Shown here piece by piece: positions 38,920 through 46,350 of a stretch of DNA of 64,000 nt (position 1 is the first letter of the stretch; each line of letters begins with the position of its first letter). Under the pieces are notes generated by a model. The model was given only the letters and a program-made list of their open reading frames with translations, ran no database searches and was not told the origin of the DNA. Both the position numbers and the translations under genes were made by a program. The stretch comes from Treponema vincentii F0403 (GTDB lineage Bacteria > Spirochaetota > Spirochaetia > Treponematales > Treponemataceae). The stretch covers positions 1-64,000 of the forward strand of contig NZ_KE332512.1 of assembly GCF_000412995.1 (NCBI RefSeq), in the 5' to 3' direction.

Positions 38920-39195
38920 TTACACGACATTCTCCTTTGTTGCCCGTTTTGCAGCGTCAAGCACTGCTTGCCAGTTTGCAAGGCCGAGTTTATCGGCGGT
39001 CTTTTGCTGAATGCGGGCGGAAGTACGTCGGCCGTGGATAACCGCGGCGACCGAACTGTCACGGACGTCCAATTCTTCTGCAATGTCGGTATAAGAAACG
39101 TTGATAAGGGAGAGCTGGTACTTAATCCAGCCACCGTACATGTGCCCGATGGTTCTGTTTTTGGGCTTGTGGATTTTCTTTTTTTGTTCTATCAT
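38920..39195 (-). CDS. Ner-like DNA-binding regulator
   Basis: 91 aa. A Cro/Ner-like helix-turn-helix is clear: NVSYTDIAEELDVRDSSVAAVIHGRR, and it is followed by a second helical piece. It is the first gene of the early minus-strand operon and lies opposite the repressor, the same place as Ner in Mu, where it tunes early and repressor transcription. Confidence 0.8.
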   Translation of the reverse strand: MIEQKKKIHKPKNRTIGHMYGGWIKYQLSLINVSYTDIAEELDVRDSSVAAVIHGRRTSARIQQKTADKLGLANWQAVLDAAKRATKENVV

Positions 39196-39235
39196 AAAGT
39201 CATCCTTTGCCTGTCTTTACAGGCGTGTGTTGTTG

Positions 39236-39277
39236 AGAAAAGCGAAAGAGGTCTGTGTTTTTCGCTTTTCTTTTTTT
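39236..39277 (+). terminator. Plus-strand terminator upstream of the repressor
   Basis: AGAAAAGCGAAA (39236-39247) pairs with TTTCGCTTTTCT (39260-39271) and is followed by seven T on the plus strand. It lies between the ner start and the repressor promoter. It would stop antisense plus-strand transcription from entering the repressor. Confidence 0.7.
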
Positions 39278-39314
39278 ACCGGCTTGAGATTGCTTTAGTT
39301 CTAGCCGATATTTT

Positions 39315-39320
39315 TATAAT
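39315..39320 (+). promoter_or_regulatory. Repressor -10 overlapping the early -10
   Basis: TATAAT on the plus strand shares five of six bases with the early-promoter -10. The two polymerases could not bind together. No strong -35 is seen; TTGAGA at 39284-39289 is too far away. Start would be near 39327. Confidence 0.5.
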
Positions 39321-39344
39321 ATTCTCATATTCCAAATATGTCAA
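39316..39344 (-). promoter_or_regulatory. Early promoter (minus strand)
   Basis: Reading leftward: TTGACA (39344-39339), 17 bases, TATTAT (39321-39316). This is a near-consensus sigma-70 promoter for the early operon, about 115 bp before ner. The spacer contains GGAATATGAGAATA, an imperfect repeat of the nearby TATTC...GAATA motif. Confidence 0.75.
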
Positions 39345-39350
39345 GAGAAA

Positions 39351-39369
39351 TATTCTGAAAATGGGAATA
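39351..39369. promoter_or_regulatory. Candidate repressor operator
   Basis: TATTC, nine bases, GAATA forms an inverted repeat just upstream of the early -35 and downstream of the repressor start point. Related half-sites ATATTC and CATATTCC lie at 39320-39333. This is the arrangement expected for a phage operator, but no binding data exist. Confidence 0.45.
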
Positions 39370-39394
39370 AAAGTGGTGTTTTAGGAGAAAGTAT

Positions 39395-40021
39395 TTGGAT
39401 TTTGGGAATAAAATAGCTTTGATTATAGAAACGTTAAACACTAATCAAGCGGCTTTTGCGAAACTTTTAGGAATTTCAACAGGTGTTGTTTCAGAATTTG
39501 TAAACGGAGTACGAGAACCCTCTAAAGGTTTTTTGTTTGGATTATCAGAACTAGGTATTAGTCTTGATTGGTTTATAACCGGTGAAGGTCGCATGTTCCG
39601 TGTTCCGCATACAGTAGGGGATCGGCTGAAAGAAGCTCGGTTGGAATGTAATTTAGATATAGAAACTGTGTCAAATTTATTAGAGATATCGTTCACAGAA
39701 TACCAAAGTTATGAGAAAAATGAGATAGAGCCATCAGCAGCAATTCTCGAAAAACTAGAAAAAATTTTTAACATTAACAGCGTCTATATCCGAAACGGAC
39801 ACGGTAATATGTTTACTAATATACCAGGCGGCGCTCTTATTAATGGGAAATTAGTATTAAATCCTGAGACGCCTCCTGAATATAAGCGACAATATAAAAT
39901 CCCTCATATTACGAGGACAGAAAATTCATCTTATGCTGAAATCGCAGATGTAGATAAATCTTTGATGGATGAAATTTATGATTTGAAAAAGCGGATTGAA
40001 CAATTAGAACAGTCCAAATAG
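39395..40021 (+). CDS. Phage repressor with two XRE-like domains
   Basis: 208 aa. One XRE helix-turn-helix is at residues 1-60 (NQAAFAKLLGISTGVVSEFVNG) and a second at 75-130 (CNLDIETVSNLLEISFTEYQSYE). A helical, coiled-coil C-terminus (MDEIYDLKKRIEQLEQ) likely dimerises it. No LexA-like cleavage domain is present, so induction by RecA cleavage is not expected. The start is TTG 39395 with AGGAG upstream. It opposes the early operon and heads the lysogeny genes. Confidence 0.85.
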   Translation: MDFGNKIALIIETLNTNQAAFAKLLGISTGVVSEFVNGVREPSKGFLFGLSELGISLDWFITGEGRMFRVPHTVGDRLKEARLECNLDIETVSNLLEISFTEYQSYEKNEIEPSAAILEKLEKIFNINSVYIRNGHGNMFTNIPGGALINGKLVLNPETPPEYKRQYKIPHITRTENSSYAEIADVDKSLMDEIYDLKKRIEQLEQSK

Positions 40022-40091
40022 GTAGCAGTTTGCTAAACCATAGTGAGCAACAACAGCAACAATAAAAATATAAAATCAGGAGTTATCACTT

Positions 40092-41048
40092 ATGCATGAT
40101 ATTAAAAAAGTTTGTATTTGTTTGGTGTATCTTCTTTTTTTTTGCTTCTTTGCGAGTGCAGAGAATTTTGATGCAAAGGAACAAAGGGATAATGTTATTA
40201 CTTTTTTTCAAGACGTTGTAACACTGTTTTGTAATCTCGGAAATACATCTCTAACAACTTTTCAAGATGAGTGGTTGGAAAATGGAATAGAAATGCTTGA
40301 CTCTGTACTAGAAGGTTTGACATATAGTGATTTTCAGAAAAGTATAGATTTAATTAAAAATAACATGGAAGCCATTGAAAACTCTGGAGAACTTTCATTG
40401 ATTGAACTAAAAGATTTTAAACAAATTATGTCTGATATAAACGTATTGCATGTATGGAGTATCAAAAATTGTAAATTACCTGAAAATAAAAAACTTACTT
40501 ATAGTGTTCCTGAAATTGCTATATTAGAGAGTAATGCTCAAATACATAAATCTAACATACAAACTTACGAACAGAATTTATCTGCAATGCAACCACCTGA
40601 AGAAATACAAAAAATTCTTGCAGAAGAAACTCAAATGCTAAAGGACTTACGTGAAAACAACAAGAGGAACGCAGAACTGGAGAATCATGTTATTCAACTG
40701 GGTGCAGCGTATGCAAATGCTTTATCCAATCAGAAAAGATGGAAAGAAGGCATCAAAGATGAACAAAAAGCCCTTGATAGTATTCCTATATTAATTGAAA
40801 AATATAAAGAAGAAGCGCGCTTACAAGCTGAAAAACAATATAAAAAAGAAATAGTCAGTAAAATAAACAATATTCAAACATGGATTGATTTTTTTAATGA
40901 AAAAAATGAAACCCTTACTGAATTTTTACAGTTAATAGACACAAAAGGTACAATGAGGGAAAAATTAAACTATATTGTTCCTTCGAAAGATTTAAAAAAA
41001 TATGAAATTAAATTGAATACATTTATTAGAGATTGGAAATTAGAATGA
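40092..41048 (+). CDS. Exported coiled-coil protein (lysogeny module)
   Basis: 318 aa. A clear signal peptide (MHDIKKVCICLVYLLFFCFFASAEN) ends near residue 23 (ASA-E). The rest is helical with long coiled-coil stretches (about 140-260). No catalytic motif seen. CAGGAG precedes ATG 40092. It is AT-rich compared with the phage structural genes and lies in the same orientation as the repressor, so it is probably expressed in the lysogen and alters the host surface or periplasm. Confidence 0.75.
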   Translation: MHDIKKVCICLVYLLFFCFFASAENFDAKEQRDNVITFFQDVVTLFCNLGNTSLTTFQDEWLENGIEMLDSVLEGLTYSDFQKSIDLIKNNMEAIENSGELSLIELKDFKQIMSDINVLHVWSIKNCKLPENKKLTYSVPEIAILESNAQIHKSNIQTYEQNLSAMQPPEEIQKILAEETQMLKDLRENNKRNAELENHVIQLGAAYANALSNQKRWKEGIKDEQKALDSIPILIEKYKEEARLQAEKQYKKEIVSKINNIQTWIDFFNEKNETLTEFLQLIDTKGTMREKLNYIVPSKDLKKYEIKLNTFIRDWKLE

Positions 41049-41272
41049 CTAAACAAAAAACGCTTATTTTTGCATTGCTGTTTGCTGCTGTTGCCGGTAT
41101 CTGCGCAACCGATACCGATAAGAAGGTGTACATAACGGATACGGGGAAAAAGTATCACTGCAAGGACTGTAAAACGTTAAAAAAGTCCAAGCACCTTACG
41201 GAGCTTACGGTTAAAGACGCACAGGCGAAAGGGTATACGGCTTGTAAGGTGTGTAAGCTGCCTGAAAAGTAG
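41045..41272 (+). CDS. Small exported protein with paired CxxC motif
   Basis: 75 aa. A short signal peptide (MTKQKTLIFALLFAAVAGICA) precedes a small zinc-ribbon-like domain: YITDTGKKYHCKDCKTLKKS, then LTVKDAQAKGYTACKVCKLPEK. The same motif is widespread as an accessory domain on exported nucleases and other proteins. Its start overlaps the stop of the previous gene (ATGA), so the two are coupled. Alone it has no catalytic part. Confidence 0.7.
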   Translation: MTKQKTLIFALLFAAVAGICATDTDKKVYITDTGKKYHCKDCKTLKKSKHLTELTVKDAQAKGYTACKVCKLPEK

Positions 41273-41284
41273 AGGAGAGGAAAT

Positions 41285-42184
41285 ATGAAGAAAATAACAA
41301 TGACTGTCTACGAAATACATTATGTAGAACAGCATATACAGACCCCTGATTTAAGCAGAGATTTATTCAATTGCTTGAATGCAACAAATACAGCTCGTGA
41401 TAGACTAATGCTGTTATCACATGATGAAGCAAATAAAGACAGTGATTTCATAACGACATTTACTTCGAGTAACGGTTTTCTTTTTGGTTCTTTTGCACGA
41501 CTTACAGAAAGAGAAGAATCTTCTGTCCCCAAAACAGCCTTAGATAAAAAAACGGTATCCCTTAATGAAATGATAGCAGAATCACGGGATAATTCTGTAG
41601 GTTCTATAAAAATATCGTCGTTTTTTTGCATCTACAAAACCTTTCTTGTTATAACAAATAAAAAACAAACACTAAAACCGTTAGAAAATTATGTTAATTG
41701 GTTTCTTGAGCAAAAGGGAATTAATGATGGTCGTATTTCCTTTATACCTAAGAAGAACACTGCAACGGTATTACCAATACATGATATAAAATCAGTGCAA
41801 ATTAATGACGGCTACATAAATGCAATAGACGAAATCAAATCTCAGTCAATGCATCTTAAAGAAAGTATTCTTAAAAAGCTCATGGATGTAAAAGGAATAA
41901 AAGATTTTGATGAAGAAAATTTGGTTTCTGCTATTCTTACGTTAAAATTTAAGCAAAAAAATATAAAAAAAGAGAAAGCACTCGATACGGCATTGAAAAT
42001 AATTGATGATGATAATATTATTATCATTGGGAAAAACGGAAGACGTATTCGTGGTTCACAATACTTAGTAAGTGTTGTGAGAAAAATTGAGGAGCTAAAA
42101 GATGATATATTTAACGAACAAGAAATTGAAACTGAAATGCGTAAAATATTAAAGGATATAGAAAGTGGGAAGGTGGTTTCTTAG
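41285..42184 (+). CDS. RexA-like putative exclusion protein
   Basis: 299 aa, soluble, no signal peptide. NGFLFGSFARL near residue 62 resembles the KTFLF region of RexA, and PLENYVNWFLEQKGINDGRI resembles its DLTDFLIGKGMSL region, recalled from memory of the lambda sequence. Lambda RexA has 279 aa. It is followed, with 20-bp overlap, by a four-TM protein of RexB size, and both lie downstream of a repressor, as in lambda. GAGGAGAGG precedes the ATG. Homology is uncertain; a generic prophage abortive-infection protein is the alternative. Confidence 0.45.
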   Translation: MKKITMTVYEIHYVEQHIQTPDLSRDLFNCLNATNTARDRLMLLSHDEANKDSDFITTFTSSNGFLFGSFARLTEREESSVPKTALDKKTVSLNEMIAESRDNSVGSIKISSFFCIYKTFLVITNKKQTLKPLENYVNWFLEQKGINDGRISFIPKKNTATVLPIHDIKSVQINDGYINAIDEIKSQSMHLKESILKKLMDVKGIKDFDEENLVSAILTLKFKQKNIKKEKALDTALKIIDDDNIIIIGKNGRRIRGSQYLVSVVRKIEELKDDIFNEQEIETEMRKILKDIESGKVVS

Positions 42185-42599
42185 GATATTTATACTGTTT
42201 CTTCTTTCTATATGTACGGCATCTATTGGTATATCATTTACTGCTGACTATTTTCATACTATGTTCAGTGTTATTGGAATAATGTTTTCTGTTTCACTGA
42301 GCCAGGTGCTCACATTTTCTTTTTCAGACATTACAAATGAAGATTTTGTAAAAGAACATCGCAGTCAATTACTTAAAATTCAAAATACTTTTATCGGTCT
42401 ATTCTCATTTGCAGCACTATTTTTCTTCCTCTCATTAAGACTAAATGAACAATGTACATTAGGTTTTTTTATTTTCTCATACAATAGTTTCTTTGGTCTT
42501 TATAATATTTTTTGTCTGTTATACTTTGTCATTAATTTTATAGGATTAGTTAATCTAAGAAATGAAATAGATGATCTTATAAGAAAAACAAAAAAATAA
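42165..42599 (+). CDS. RexB-like four-TM membrane protein
   Basis: 144 aa with four hydrophobic segments: about 4-25, 30-50, 72-90 and 97-128. Its C-terminal tail is charged (NEIDDLIRKTKK). Lambda RexB is also 144 aa with four TM segments and forms an ion channel. The start is GTG 42165 with AAAGGA eight bases upstream, overlapping the previous gene by 20 bp. No clear sequence identity to RexB is claimed; the match is in size, topology and gene pairing. Confidence 0.45.
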   Translation: MGRWFLRIFILFLLSICTASIGISFTADYFHTMFSVIGIMFSVSLSQVLTFSFSDITNEDFVKEHRSQLLKIQNTFIGLFSFAALFFFLSLRLNEQCTLGFFIFSYNSFFGLYNIFCLLYFVINFIGLVNLRNEIDDLIRKTKK

Positions 42600-42648
42600 A
42601 CATGGAATACAAGGGCGAACTCCCCGAAACAGAATTTAAAGCGGATTT

Positions 42649-42852
42649 TTAAGGATTGTTGTTTCCGTTATTCTGTGCAAGAAACGCCTTAACCGAATCT
42701 TGTTCGTCTTTTGTTATCGGTCGGCTTGCGTTAATCTGTATGCCGAGCCGGTCATCCCTATCGATAAAATACCGGTCTTGGCCGATCATGTGCACATCGT
42801 ATCCAGCTGATTCCAATAATGAAATGAGCTTATCATAGTCGATTTTCTTCAT
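42649..42852 (-). CDS. Small phage protein
   Basis: 67 aa, starting MKKIDYDKLISLLESAGYDV. Not recognised. AGGAG lies eight bases before ATG 42852, which is preferred to the longer frame start. It lies after a terminator on the minus strand and has no promoter I can name. It may be a leftover of the late module. Confidence 0.5.
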   Translation of the reverse strand: MKKIDYDKLISLLESAGYDVHMIGQDRYFIDRDDRLGIQINASRPITKDEQDSVKAFLAQNNGNNNP

Positions 42853-42880
42853 ACCGATACTCCTAATTATATACAAACAT

Positions 42881-42915
42881 AAAAAAAGCGAGACAGCTCG
42901 TAAGCTGCCCCGCTT
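42881..42915 (-). terminator. Terminator after the two-TM gene
   Basis: On the minus strand, AAGCG and AGCTG-containing arms (42903-42915 / 42886-42898) form an imperfect 13-bp stem with a four-base loop, followed by seven T. It ends the gene at 42920-43147, probably the end of the late-module transcript running from 50.5 kb. Confidence 0.75.
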
Positions 42916-42919
42916 AATA

Positions 42920-43147
42920 CTAAACCCCTGTTGCAGCAGTATGCGCTTTTACAAAGGCTGCAAAATGTCTTATCGGCCACCACAGGGCAATGACAGCGCC
43001 TGCGATGATGCACAAAGGCAAGACGATTGCACCGACTTTTGCAAGAGCAGCAGACGGGACAAAAGCAATGACAAGCAATAACAATGCGCACAGGGCAATA
43101 AGCACTAATGAGAAAATACTGATCAATGCTTTTCCAAAACCTTTCAT
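42920..43147 (-). CDS. Small two-TM membrane protein
   Basis: 75 aa. Two hydrophobic segments (about 6-30 and 36-58) with a short basic loop. Size and topology would fit a holin or membrane accessory protein, but the position, away from the lysis genes, argues against the former. AAAGGAGG lies before ATG 43147; the longer ORF start lacks a ribosome site. Confidence 0.55.
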   Translation of the reverse strand: MKGFGKALISIFSLVLIALCALLLLVIAFVPSAALAKVGAIVLPLCIIAGAVIALWWPIRHFAAFVKAHTAATGV

Positions 43148-43325
43148 GCTTCCTCCTTTAGATGATAAAGATGCCGGATATGAGTCCTCCGGCGGGGACA
43201 TTTTCCTTTGTAAGGAGTTTTCCAACATGAGCGGACACTACATATCGGACGAGGTTGGTTATACTGTAGCAAAAAAAGAGCGGTGAGGTGTTTTAACAGT
43301 GATTAAAAAAAACGAGTTGATTTTT

Positions 43326-43442
43326 AGAGGCGGATGCGTTATGCTTCTTGTATGATGAGCAAAGGAAGACCCCCTGTATAGGAGCGAGGGAAGCGTAAGG
43401 CGAGGGCAGTCGGTTCGAATCCGGCCGCCTTTGCTCATCGTA
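43326..43442 (+). ncRNA. tRNA-like structured element with a T-arm
   Basis: GTCGG-TTCGAAT-CCGGC (43409-43425) is a perfect five-bp T-arm with a standard seven-base loop. It can be placed in two ways. AGAGGCG (43326-43332) can pair with CGCCTTT (43426-43432) as a seven-bp acceptor. Or GATGAGCAAAGG (43354-43365) pairs perfectly with 43428-43439. No normal D-arm, anticodon stem or CCA end is seen, so it is not a functional standard tRNA. T7 follows. It may be a degraded tRNA, attachment-site remnant or new RNA. Confidence 0.4.
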
Positions 43443-44766
43443 TTTTTTTCATTTCGATGATACGCTGATATTCATTACGGCCTCTATCCAGTTCGGTTGA
43501 AAGGTCAAGTTCATACATCGTATCGATTTTCGGCAACATTAAAGAAACGCCTTTATGTCCCTTATTTTTCATACTCACATCGACGGCGATTTTCATATAT
43601 TTACTTTCAGTTTTTTTCTTTAAGAAAATAAGTTTTTCACCGTCATAATAGATTGATGCATCAATAAGATAATCCATGATGTTATACCAATCAAACACAT
43701 CGGGAGCATTGCCGGTTTCTGCGTGGCGCTTAGAGTATTTAGCACTCTGCACTAATCCGGCTTCCAAGAAGATAAGATTTTGATTACCGATATTGATATT
43801 CTCTTTTGCGAGCGCGGCTTGTGTTTTTTGATCCAAAAAGCCGACCGGTGTTATATACTTTTTATCAAGGGTACGTGATACGGCATTATCAATAAAATCA
43901 ATATGTGCAGCCTTTGCCGCAGTGTTTGTCATCAGTGTTTGTACAACGGCATTAAACTGTTCCGGTATTTTATCAGATGCTTTTTTTATACACTCCGCTA
44001 AAACGGCAGTATTTCTACTCATCTTCCCTTGGTTCCAGTTAAAGCCCGGCGTAATACCTTTGGGAATACGTTCAATAGTTCCCTTGCGCTCGTTAAAATA
44101 CGTGCGGTATTCTTCCGGCGGCGCTTCGGTTTTTACCCTGAGGATTCCGCCTCCTGAGCCGTCGGCTTTCGGCGGTATCTTTATGCCGTCCCGCTCATAG
44201 CGCCTTTTTCTCGGCTCCGAGACTGCCCTTGTATGGCACTTACAACGATATCCGTTCGGCGGTAAATGGTTATCCCACCAAGGGTCATCCTTCGGCAAAA
44301 TAAGACCGTTCCATGCGAGGTGCTGTTCACGGTGTTTTTTGGCATTACCGATACAGTACATAAGATAGGGATGCAGATCGCTTGCCATTGTGCGGTCATA
44401 TTGAGCTTTCTGAAAAGCGCTGCGCAAATTGACATCGTAGATAGTTTTAAGCCGCCGGTCGCTTCCGAGCTGTGCATCAATTTCTGCTCCGGTAAGCGGA
44501 TCGGTCATCTTCTTTTTGCCCCACCAACCCTTCTGTTGCAGTGTCGGCTTTAAATTCTTTTTAAAGTGTTCAAAGCTGTGCCCTTCTTCAAGCGCTTTTT
44601 TACCCGCCTTTTTAATATCGCTTAATACATCAAGCTGCATCGCCTTTGCAACGGTAAAAGAGGTAGCGTGTTCTTCGTTCCAGACATCCTTATACGAAAA
44701 ACCGACTTTTAAATTTTTATCTTTGATGTAGTTGAGCGCATCTTCAGGGATAAGAGACTCAGGCAT
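43435..44766 (-). CDS. Phage head morphogenesis protein fused to a nuclease-like domain
   Basis: 443 aa. The N-terminal 250 residues are Mu F/gp30-like: TIYDVNLRSAFQKAQYDRTM, then NGLILPKDDPWWDNHLPPNG and YRCKCHTRAVS. The C-terminal 140 residues (SKRHAETGNAPDVFDWYNIM, IAVDVSMKNKGHKG) fit the phage barnase/EndoU/colicin-E5/RelE-like (PBECR) nuclease pattern often attached to gp30 proteins. It would be carried in the head and may act on the host at injection. Its stop lies inside the tRNA-like stem. Confidence 0.8.
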   Translation of the reverse strand: MPESLIPEDALNYIKDKNLKVGFSYKDVWNEEHATSFTVAKAMQLDVLSDIKKAGKKALEEGHSFEHFKKNLKPTLQQKGWWGKKKMTDPLTGAEIDAQLGSDRRLKTIYDVNLRSAFQKAQYDRTMASDLHPYLMYCIGNAKKHREQHLAWNGLILPKDDPWWDNHLPPNGYRCKCHTRAVSEPRKRRYERDGIKIPPKADGSGGGILRVKTEAPPEEYRTYFNERKGTIERIPKGITPGFNWNQGKMSRNTAVLAECIKKASDKIPEQFNAVVQTLMTNTAAKAAHIDFIDNAVSRTLDKKYITPVGFLDQKTQAALAKENINIGNQNLIFLEAGLVQSAKYSKRHAETGNAPDVFDWYNIMDYLIDASIYYDGEKLIFLKKKTESKYMKIAVDVSMKNKGHKGVSLMLPKIDTMYELDLSTELDRGRNEYQRIIEMKKIR

Positions 44767-46350
44767 TTATTCATCTTCCTTATCAAAATGGGCATCGCCT
44801 TCGGCACGTGCCTTAAAAAATGCGATTGCCATTGTGCGGGCTATTTTTGCGGGATCCCAGCCAGTTACCAGCTTTTCAAGTTCCGCCTCAAAGCTCGTAA
44901 AGTCGGTCGCTTTATCCGCCGCTTGTTCCAGTACTGCTGCAATATCGTCGGTAATAGCGATAAAGTCTTGCTCGTTTTCTTCCGGCAGTTCATCATCATC
45001 GCTTGTGTAGGAAGAAACATCACTTGCATTGAGTGCAATGGAGCCGGAGAGCGCCCCGTGCGTGTTCAGTTCCGTTTGATACGGATTCGGCGCAGTGAGT
45101 ATCTCATCGTCTTTTTCAGGAGCAGAAAGCCCTAACAGTGCGTGTATTTCCTGCGCTTTTACTTTTAAGCCCAGCGGTACGAGCTTGGTAACGGAATCGA
45201 CAATGAGCTGTACGTTTTTCGGTTCGACGTATTTGATGCAGAGTTTCGGATAGCGTTCCTGTTCGCCGAAATTAAAATTGACATACGGGATAACAAGGTC
45301 GCGGTTTAAGGTTTGCTCAAGCTGGCGCACATCCGCTTTTAAGATATCCTGTCTGACCGTCTGCTGGTCTTGGCTGTCTCCGAGCTTGCCCGGAGTGCCT
45401 TCGGCGCTTGCTGTCTGTCCGAGTACCAGCTTTGAAAGCTGCTTATCAACCCACTCGGCAATGTCTTGATACACAGTTGCATTGCTCGCCGTTGTTTTAC
45501 TTTCGATAATATCGATGAGCATTGAATCGGGGATCACCGCGCCGACATCTGCGCCGATTGCGGCAACGGCACGCTTTAAGGTTGCAATATCTTCTTTTGT
45601 TGCCTTGCGTCCGTATTTACCGATTCTCACCGGATAGCCGAAGCGATCGGCGAATGCTGCCCAACTACTTACGTCATACGTTTTAATCAGCCAATAAAAG
45701 AGCGCGGTAAAACTCAAACCGGAGGTAATCTGCTTGCCGCTTAGCAGGTTCGGCTCATGCACGATAAACTTGTACGGCTCAAGCGGATGCAGCTCCATAC
45801 CGTAAGGATCCCGAAGCGATAGTACACCCGTTTCTTTATCGTACGCGAACCAGCGCGGATCACGGAAGTAAAAGGTTTGCGGTTTCCACCGCGAGCCGGA
45901 AGTCTCCCAGATAATTTCATTGACGCTAAAGCCTTTGCCTAAAGCGTCGAGCGTGTTTTTAATTAAATCCATACAATCGGCGTGCTGCGCAATATCTTCA
46001 CTGACGGCATCGGCGATTGCAAGGCTTTCTTTATCATCGCTTTCTGCTTGCACATACAGTTCCAGTCCTTCAACGGCGTGTTTGCGGGTTGAAAGCACTG
46101 AACGGTAATGCGCATCGCGCTCTTCCAACTCTCCGGCAATCTCCAAATACTCCGCCGGAACGTCTCCGCGGCGCACTGTATCTAAAAGAGATGCCAGCTT
46201 CTCCGGGGTAAGCCCTGCAACTAAACCGCCCGACCATAAGTCGCGGTTAGAGTTGGCAACCGGCGTTGCCCGCTGTTCGGTTAAGCCGTGCGTGTTTTTT
46301 CGTTCTGTAGTGCTTCCGGCTTTGCCGGTTAATCGTCCCAGCCATCCCAT
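44767..46350 (-). CDS. Portal protein (DUF935, Mu gp29)
   Basis: 527 aa. The DUF935 portal pattern is clear: EKLASLLDTVRRGDVPAEYL, then ERDAHYRSVLSTRKHAVEGL, and later DVSSWAAFADRFGYPVRIGK. Portal dodecamers form the DNA channel and head-tail joint. A long acidic C-terminus follows. It overlaps the large terminase gene by 22 bp and touches the head protein gene, all in the Mu order. Confidence 0.92.
   Translation of the reverse strand: MGWLGRLTGKAGSTTERKNTHGLTEQRATPVANSNRDLWSGGLVAGLTPEKLASLLDTVRRGDVPAEYLEIAGELEERDAHYRSVLSTRKHAVEGLELYVQAESDDKESLAIADAVSEDIAQHADCMDLIKNTLDALGKGFSVNEIIWETSGSRWKPQTFYFRDPRWFAYDKETGVLSLRDPYGMELHPLEPYKFIVHEPNLLSGKQITSGLSFTALFYWLIKTYDVSSWAAFADRFGYPVRIGKYGRKATKEDIATLKRAVAAIGADVGAVIPDSMLIDIIESKTTASNATVYQDIAEWVDKQLSKLVLGQTASAEGTPGKLGDSQDQQTVRQDILKADVRQLEQTLNRDLVIPYVNFNFGEQERYPKLCIKYVEPKNVQLIVDSVTKLVPLGLKVKAQEIHALLGLSAPEKDDEILTAPNPYQTELNTHGALSGSIALNASDVSSYTSDDDELPEENEQDFIAITDDIAAVLEQAADKATDFTSFEAELEKLVTGWDPAKIARTMAIAFFKARAEGDAHFDKEDE

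Noticed and set aside
38301-39041. 246-aa plus-strand ORF in the early region
   Set aside because: It is antisense to at least four overlapping small genes with ribosome sites and reads as low-complexity Ser/Pro/Leu sequence.
43326-43442. Standard tRNA or hammerhead ribozyme
   Set aside because: T-arm is good but there is no D-arm, anticodon stem or CCA; hammerhead core CTGANGA and GAAA are not both present.
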